DNA from: Prochlorococcus sp. AG-363-O16
GTDB taxonomy: Bacteria > Cyanobacteriota > Cyanobacteriia > PCC-6307 > Cyanobiaceae
DNA: 64,000 bases
NCBI GenBank assembly: GCA_003280095.1
Contig: QCGA01000001.1
Location: 62,001-126,000, forward strand
Direction: 5' to 3'
Positions 60,115 to 64,000 of this stretch are shown piece after piece; positions within the stretch are counted from its first letter, which is position 1, and each line of letters begins with the position of its first letter. Below the pieces are notes generated by a model. That model was not told the origin of the DNA. It saw only the letters and a program-made list of their open reading frames with translations, and ran no database searches. A program made the position numbers and the translations under genes.

Positions 60115-63100
60115 TTGGTTCACATCAATCAAGTAGGGCTAGTAAATTTCAAGTCTTTCGGGGGGGCGATGACCATCCCCCTCGATTCTGGTTTTACTGT
60201 CGTAACTGGGCCTAACGGCTCGGGCAAAAGTAATATTCTCGATGGAGTGCTCTTCTGCCTAGGACTAGCTAATAGCAAGGGAATGCGAGCAGATAGGCTT
60301 CCAGATCTAGTGAACAGCCGCCTCCTAAAAGCAGGGAAATCCGCAGAAACTTCAGTAAGTGTTCGCTTTGATCTAAATGACTGGGAACCAGACCCAGCGG
60401 AAGAAGGCTTAGAAGCTCCTGAAGAAGGTCCATGGATAAAGCCAGGCCAGAAAGAATGGATCGTTACTCGTCGGCTTCGCGTGATGCCAGGCGGCTCATA
60501 TAGTTCAAGCTATGCAGCTGATGGAGAAAACTGCAACTTGCAGCAGCTCCAAACACAACTAAGAAGATTAAGGATCGATCCTGAAGGTAGCAATGTAGTA
60601 ATGCAAGGAGATGTTACCCGGATAGTTTCAATGAGCAATCGAGAGCGTCGCTCTCTGATAGATGAACTAGCAGGAGTAGGACTCTTTGACCGACGAATAG
60701 AGCAAACACGCTCAAAATTAGAAGATGTAAGTGATAGACAAGAACGCTGCAGAATCGTTGAACAGGAGCTCTTAGCTTCAAAGCATCGCCTTGAACGAGA
60801 TTGCTCGAAAGCTCGTACATATCAACAATTAAAAACAAAATTACAAACCGGTCGTCAACAAGAACTAGTTCTTAACTATGAATCAGTAAAACAAAATTTA
60901 CAAGACCTAGAAACTCAACATCAACAACTTGGTGAAAAAGAAATACAAGATTTAGAAAACTTATCTAAAACCGAAAAAGAACTAAGCAATTCCACAAATC
61001 AATTAAAGTTACTTCAAGAAAATGTCAAGGAATTAGGAGAAGATCAACTAATTAATGTGCAAGCAAAACTGGCAGGTTTAGAGACACAAGATCATGAACT
61101 AGAAAAACAAGCCACTCGCCATCGCGATGAAGGTGAACAACTAAAGAAATTACGCGAAGAAATTATTCTAAGAAGACAAACACTACAGTTAGATGTAAAT
61201 AATCAACAAGATAATACTCTTAGAAATTCAATTGAAGAAGCAGAAATAGTCTATAACAATGCACACTCTTCCGTTGCTATATCTCGAAGAAGGCTCGCTG
61301 ATGCCGCAGGACGATCAGGTGCTTGGTTAGAACAACAAAATGAGCTAAGAACCCAAAGGAATAGGATTCAAGAAAAGATTGAACCTCTGAAACAAGAGCA
61401 ACAACGATTAGAAGAAAGAATTCTCCTCGACAAATCAAGACAAGAAGACCTAGAGTCCGATCTAAACCGTGACAATGAAGAAAACAGGCAATTTAACAAG
61501 GAGATCAATAAATTAGAAGCCGAGTGGGTAAGGCTACTTAATGATGTTGAATCTCATAGGAAGAAAGTAAATGAAGCAACAGATTCTCTTTCTGTCCAAC
61601 AAAGGACACGTAAACGGCTAGAGCAAGAGCAAACGAACCTTGAGAGAGATATTGCTCGTCTAGATAGTAGAAGAGAAGCTTTATGCGAAAGCAGAGGTAC
61701 AGGCGCCTTAAAACTTTTACTGGAGGCCGGATTAGATGGAATTCATGGACCTGTGGCTCAATTAGGAGAAGTCGCAGAGCATCTAAGGCTTGCTCTAGAA
61801 GTCGCGGCAGGAGGTCGCATGGGGCAAGTAGTAGTAGATGATGACAAGATTGCTGCTAAAGCTATCGAAGTATTGAAACTTCGTCGTGCTGGTCGCCTCA
61901 CGTTCCTTCCCTTAAACCGAATCAAACCCTCTAAATCAATACATAATCCCGCACTTGCGAAAGGAACGACAAATAGCGATGGTTTACTAGGAAAAGCTGT
62001 GGAACTAATTAGATATGAAGATATTTATAAAGATGTTTTTGCATATGTCTTTGGAGAAACTTTAGTCTTCAAAACATTAAGTTCAGCACGAATACATTTA
62101 GGTCGGACTCGTGCTGTAACACTCGATGGAGAGCTGCTCGAGAAAAGTGGGGCAATGACCGGAGGTAGTTTTTCAGGAAGAAGCAACAATTTGAGCTTTG
62201 GACGAAGCATCGATAGAGATGAAGCTGAACCCTTAAGAGAAAGGCTTTTGGAACTTGGTGAAGCCCTTATCTATTGCAAAAAGCAGGAAAATCAATATAT
62301 AAAATATCTTGATTCAGCAAACCTTGACCTTAGGAAATTAGAACAAAGACAAGCAGCTTTAGACGCAAAAAGGACTACTGCTCGCAAATCAAATTCACCA
62401 CTCATAGAGCGACAACAAAAACTGTGTAACCGTCTAAATAATGTAAAAGGAAGTCAGAAAGATCATCGGGAAAAACTTTCCACTATTGCAAAAGAACTTG
62501 AACCTCTTATTAAAGAATGCGAAAAACTGGAAAAGAATAATAAAGAAACGGAAAGTGGAGATTCAAAAATCTGGAATAGATTACAGGTCGAACTAGAAGC
62601 CTCCGAGGAAAGATTACTCAAAGCCACTGAAAACCGTGAACAATTACTCAAAGAACAACAAAAACAACAACTTATGGTCCAAAGACTTAATGACCAAAAA
62701 GAATCTTTGCTTTCGGAAGAGAAGAGACTACAAAAATCAGTAGAAACGTTATCCCAAGCTCATCAACAATGGCGAGAGCAACAACAAGACATATCCAATC
62801 AAAGAGAAACACTAGAGAGAAAGAATGAAGAACTTCAGGCTCGCTTAGGTACAGAACGACGAGCAAGGGACGCCGCAGAGGCAGAATTGGCGAATCAAAG
62901 ACAGAAGCTTCAACAATCACAATGGGAACTAGAGCGACTTCGTCAAGATCGTGAGTCAATCACTGAGGAACTGCGAAATGGTAAGAACAGACTCAAGGAA
63001 CTTAAGAACAATCTTCCAAATCCAGCTCCTGATATCCCTGAAGAAGTAAGAAATGCAGGTTTAGAAGCACTTCAAGGCGAATTACTAAAAATCCAACAGA

Positions 63101-63705
63101 GTATGGAAGCGCTGGAACCAGTCAATATGTTGGCGTTGGAAGAACTTGAACAACTTGAGATACGACTCCAAGACTTGATCAGCAAACTGGAGGTTTTGAA
63201 TGAGGAAAGATCCGAACTCCTTTTAAGAATCGAAACAGTGGCGACTCTCCGTCAAGAAGCCTTTATGGAAGCTTTTAAAGCAGTGGATATACATTTCCGC
63301 GAAATTTTTGCAAGACTTTCTGATGGCGATGGGCACCTTCAACTTGATAATTCAGAAGACCCTCTTGAGGGAGGCCTAACCCTAGTAGCCCATCCCAAAG
63401 GAAAAACTGTCAGACGACTCGCAGCAATGTCTGGAGGAGAAAAATCTCTCACTGCTTTAAGTTTTCTTTTTGCACTCCAACGTTTTCGTCCCTCACCTTT
63501 TTATGCACTCGATGAAGTTGATAGCTTCCTAGACGGAGTAAATGTTGAAAGACTATCTGCACTAATTGCTCAACAAGCTAAGGAAGCACAGTTTTTGGTT
63601 GTAAGTCACCGCAGACCAATGATTAGTGCATCTAGTAGAACCATTGGTGTCACTCAAGCCAGGGGTTCCCATACCCAGGTTGTAGGCCTACCAGATGCAG
63701 CCTAA
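60115..63705 (+). CDS. smc: SMC chromosome segregation ATPase
   Basis: SMC with ScpA/B holds and organises newly replicated chromosome arms. A TTG at 60115 gives 1,196 residues starting VHINQVGLVNFKSFGG, as in the family. The N-terminal head has VTGPNGSGKSNILD (about 31-44) and a Q-loop in VVMQGDVTRI. Two long coiled-coil arms (about 170-510 and 670-1010) flank the hinge (about 520-650: GIHGPVAQLGEVAEHLRLALEVA, GGRMGQVVVDDD). The C-terminal head has LAAMSGGEKSLTALS (about 1105) and FYALDEVDSFLDG (about 1137). Full length. Confidence 0.96.
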   Translation: MVHINQVGLVNFKSFGGAMTIPLDSGFTVVTGPNGSGKSNILDGVLFCLGLANSKGMRADRLPDLVNSRLLKAGKSAETSVSVRFDLNDWEPDPAEEGLEAPEEGPWIKPGQKEWIVTRRLRVMPGGSYSSSYAADGENCNLQQLQTQLRRLRIDPEGSNVVMQGDVTRIVSMSNRERRSLIDELAGVGLFDRRIEQTRSKLEDVSDRQERCRIVEQELLASKHRLERDCSKARTYQQLKTKLQTGRQQELVLNYESVKQNLQDLETQHQQLGEKEIQDLENLSKTEKELSNSTNQLKLLQENVKELGEDQLINVQAKLAGLETQDHELEKQATRHRDEGEQLKKLREEIILRRQTLQLDVNNQQDNTLRNSIEEAEIVYNNAHSSVAISRRRLADAAGRSGAWLEQQNELRTQRNRIQEKIEPLKQEQQRLEERILLDKSRQEDLESDLNRDNEENRQFNKEINKLEAEWVRLLNDVESHRKKVNEATDSLSVQQRTRKRLEQEQTNLERDIARLDSRREALCESRGTGALKLLLEAGLDGIHGPVAQLGEVAEHLRLALEVAAGGRMGQVVVDDDKIAAKAIEVLKLRRAGRLTFLPLNRIKPSKSIHNPALAKGTTNSDGLLGKAVELIRYEDIYKDVFAYVFGETLVFKTLSSARIHLGRTRAVTLDGELLEKSGAMTGGSFSGRSNNLSFGRSIDRDEAEPLRERLLELGEALIYCKKQENQYIKYLDSANLDLRKLEQRQAALDAKRTTARKSNSPLIERQQKLCNRLNNVKGSQKDHREKLSTIAKELEPLIKECEKLEKNNKETESGDSKIWNRLQVELEASEERLLKATENREQLLKEQQKQQLMVQRLNDQKESLLSEEKRLQKSVETLSQAHQQWREQQQDISNQRETLERKNEELQARLGTERRARDAAEAELANQRQKLQQSQWELERLRQDRESITEELRNGKNRLKELKNNLPNPAPDIPEEVRNAGLEALQGELLKIQQSMEALEPVNMLALEELEQLEIRLQDLISKLEVLNEERSELLLRIETVATLRQEAFMEAFKAVDIHFREIFARLSDGDGHLQLDNSEDPLEGGLTLVAHPKGKTVRRLAAMSGGEKSLTALSFLFALQRFRPSPFYALDEVDSFLDGVNVERLSALIAQQAKEAQFLVVSHRRPMISASSRTIGVTQARGSHTQVVGLPDAA

Positions 63706-63768
63706 ATTGGTACCTTTTCAGCTCTTGAGTCAAAATAGCTTGATGCGTCGACGATTTAGGTCCAAAGT

Positions 63769-64000
63769 TTGACAAATACCGAATTCCCAAACGATCCCCC
63801 TTCCACAGTTCCCAGTGATCGTCTCTGGCTACGAGCAGAGCTTATGGGCACACAAGTAATAACAAGAGACACCGGAAGAAGACTTGGGGTAGTTGGAGAA
63901 GTCATTGTTGATATAGACCGCAGAGAAGTTGTAGCTCTTGGTCTAAGGGACAATCCACTTACTCGATTTCTTCCTGGTCTCCCTCGTTGGATGCCTCTTG
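63769..64000 (+). CDS. PRC-barrel domain protein, N-terminal part
   Basis: The frame begins with TTG at 63769 and runs off the window. The N-terminal part TNTEFPNDPPSTVPSDRLWL is followed by a PRC-barrel pattern: MGTQVITRDTGRRLGVVGEV, VIVDIDRREVVALGLRDN and PLTRFLPGLPRWMPL. PRC-barrel proteins are small beta-barrels found in photosynthetic and RNA-processing proteins. It lies 63 bases after smc on the same strand. A near-match to the element's palindrome (GTCAA-AATAGC-TTGAT, 63729-63744) lies just before it. Confidence 0.75.
   Translation, partial: MTNTEFPNDPPSTVPSDRLWLRAELMGTQVITRDTGRRLGVVGEVIVDIDRREVVALGLRDNPLTRFLPGLPRWMPL

Noticed and set aside
63729-63744. GTCAA-AATAGC-TTGAT, near-match to the element's operator, before the PRC-barrel gene
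   Set aside because: One mismatch, single copy, outside the element, and no functional link; could be chance.

Overview
The window is chromosomal DNA of a marine picocyanobacterium, most likely Prochlorococcus (a low-light or otherwise non-minimal lineage), with marine Synechococcus as the alternative. Support comes from psbO, CP12, BicA/SbtA/SbtB, a Ycf20-like protein, dense packing, many very small proteins, and above all a circularly permuted two-piece tmRNA gene with the tag ANKIVRFSRQTAPVAA, typical of this clade. All assignments are from reading the sequence and family knowledge; no database search was run.

Region 1 (1-27.5 kb) is ordinary core genome: the end of pyrB, ycf20-like, tRNA-Ala(CGC), a DUF2555 gene overlapping coaBC, a pentapeptide lumen protein, psbO, sat, ftsH, an eda-like aldolase, aroC, an aspartoacylase-like gene divergent from a glutathionyl-hydroquinone-reductase-like gene, a membrane protein and an ABC-F ATPase, CP12, obg, then mutS2-VOC-hemB-dnaJ on the minus strand. 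The inorganic-carbon block bicA-sbtA-sbtB and an unusual thioredoxin-reductase-like flavoprotein follow. psbA, which I recall lying beside aroC in several Prochlorococcus genomes, is absent here.

Region 2 (27.5-37 kb) is an AT-rich surface-glycan island in mixed orientation: a GT4-like glycosyltransferase, a NodU/CmcH-type carbamoyltransferase, a radical SAM protein, a methyltransferase, two GT-A-like transferases, a nucleotide-sugar dehydrogenase and an unassigned protein. The radical SAM and carbamoyltransferase pair is the least explained part.

Region 3 (about 37.4-56.4 kb) is an integrative element of about 19 kb inserted in the 3' end of ssrA. A 19-bp identical core lies inside about 60-bp imperfect direct repeats. 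The right copy completes the intact permuted ssrA; the left copy is a stranded terminator end. A tyrosine recombinase sits at the left end. Small DNA-binding proteins and a RecA/RepA-like ATPase sit at the right. Twin TTTGTCCTAA repeats lie just inside both ends. The cargo is about arsenate and phosphate: arsR divergent from gap-arsJ, chrA, pstS, a PhoB-like regulator lacking the phosphoacceptor Asp, a CRP-family regulator (PtrA-like) and a porin, plus an OsmC-cupin fusion, a DUF3303 protein and several small proteins. One small protein ends in a CP12-like Cys motif. Palindromes of the form ATCAA-N6-TTGAT recur, mostly as tandem pairs, in front of arsR/gap, pstS/regulator, the CRP-family gene and a 58-residue gene. 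This suggests one arsenate/phosphate regulon carried by the mobile element.

Region 4 (56.4-64 kb) returns to core genome: ssrA, an RlmL-like methyltransferase, a holin-like and DUF883-like membrane pair, a small gene with an apparent frameshift, a LigD-phosphoesterase-like protein, smc and the start of a PRC-barrel gene.
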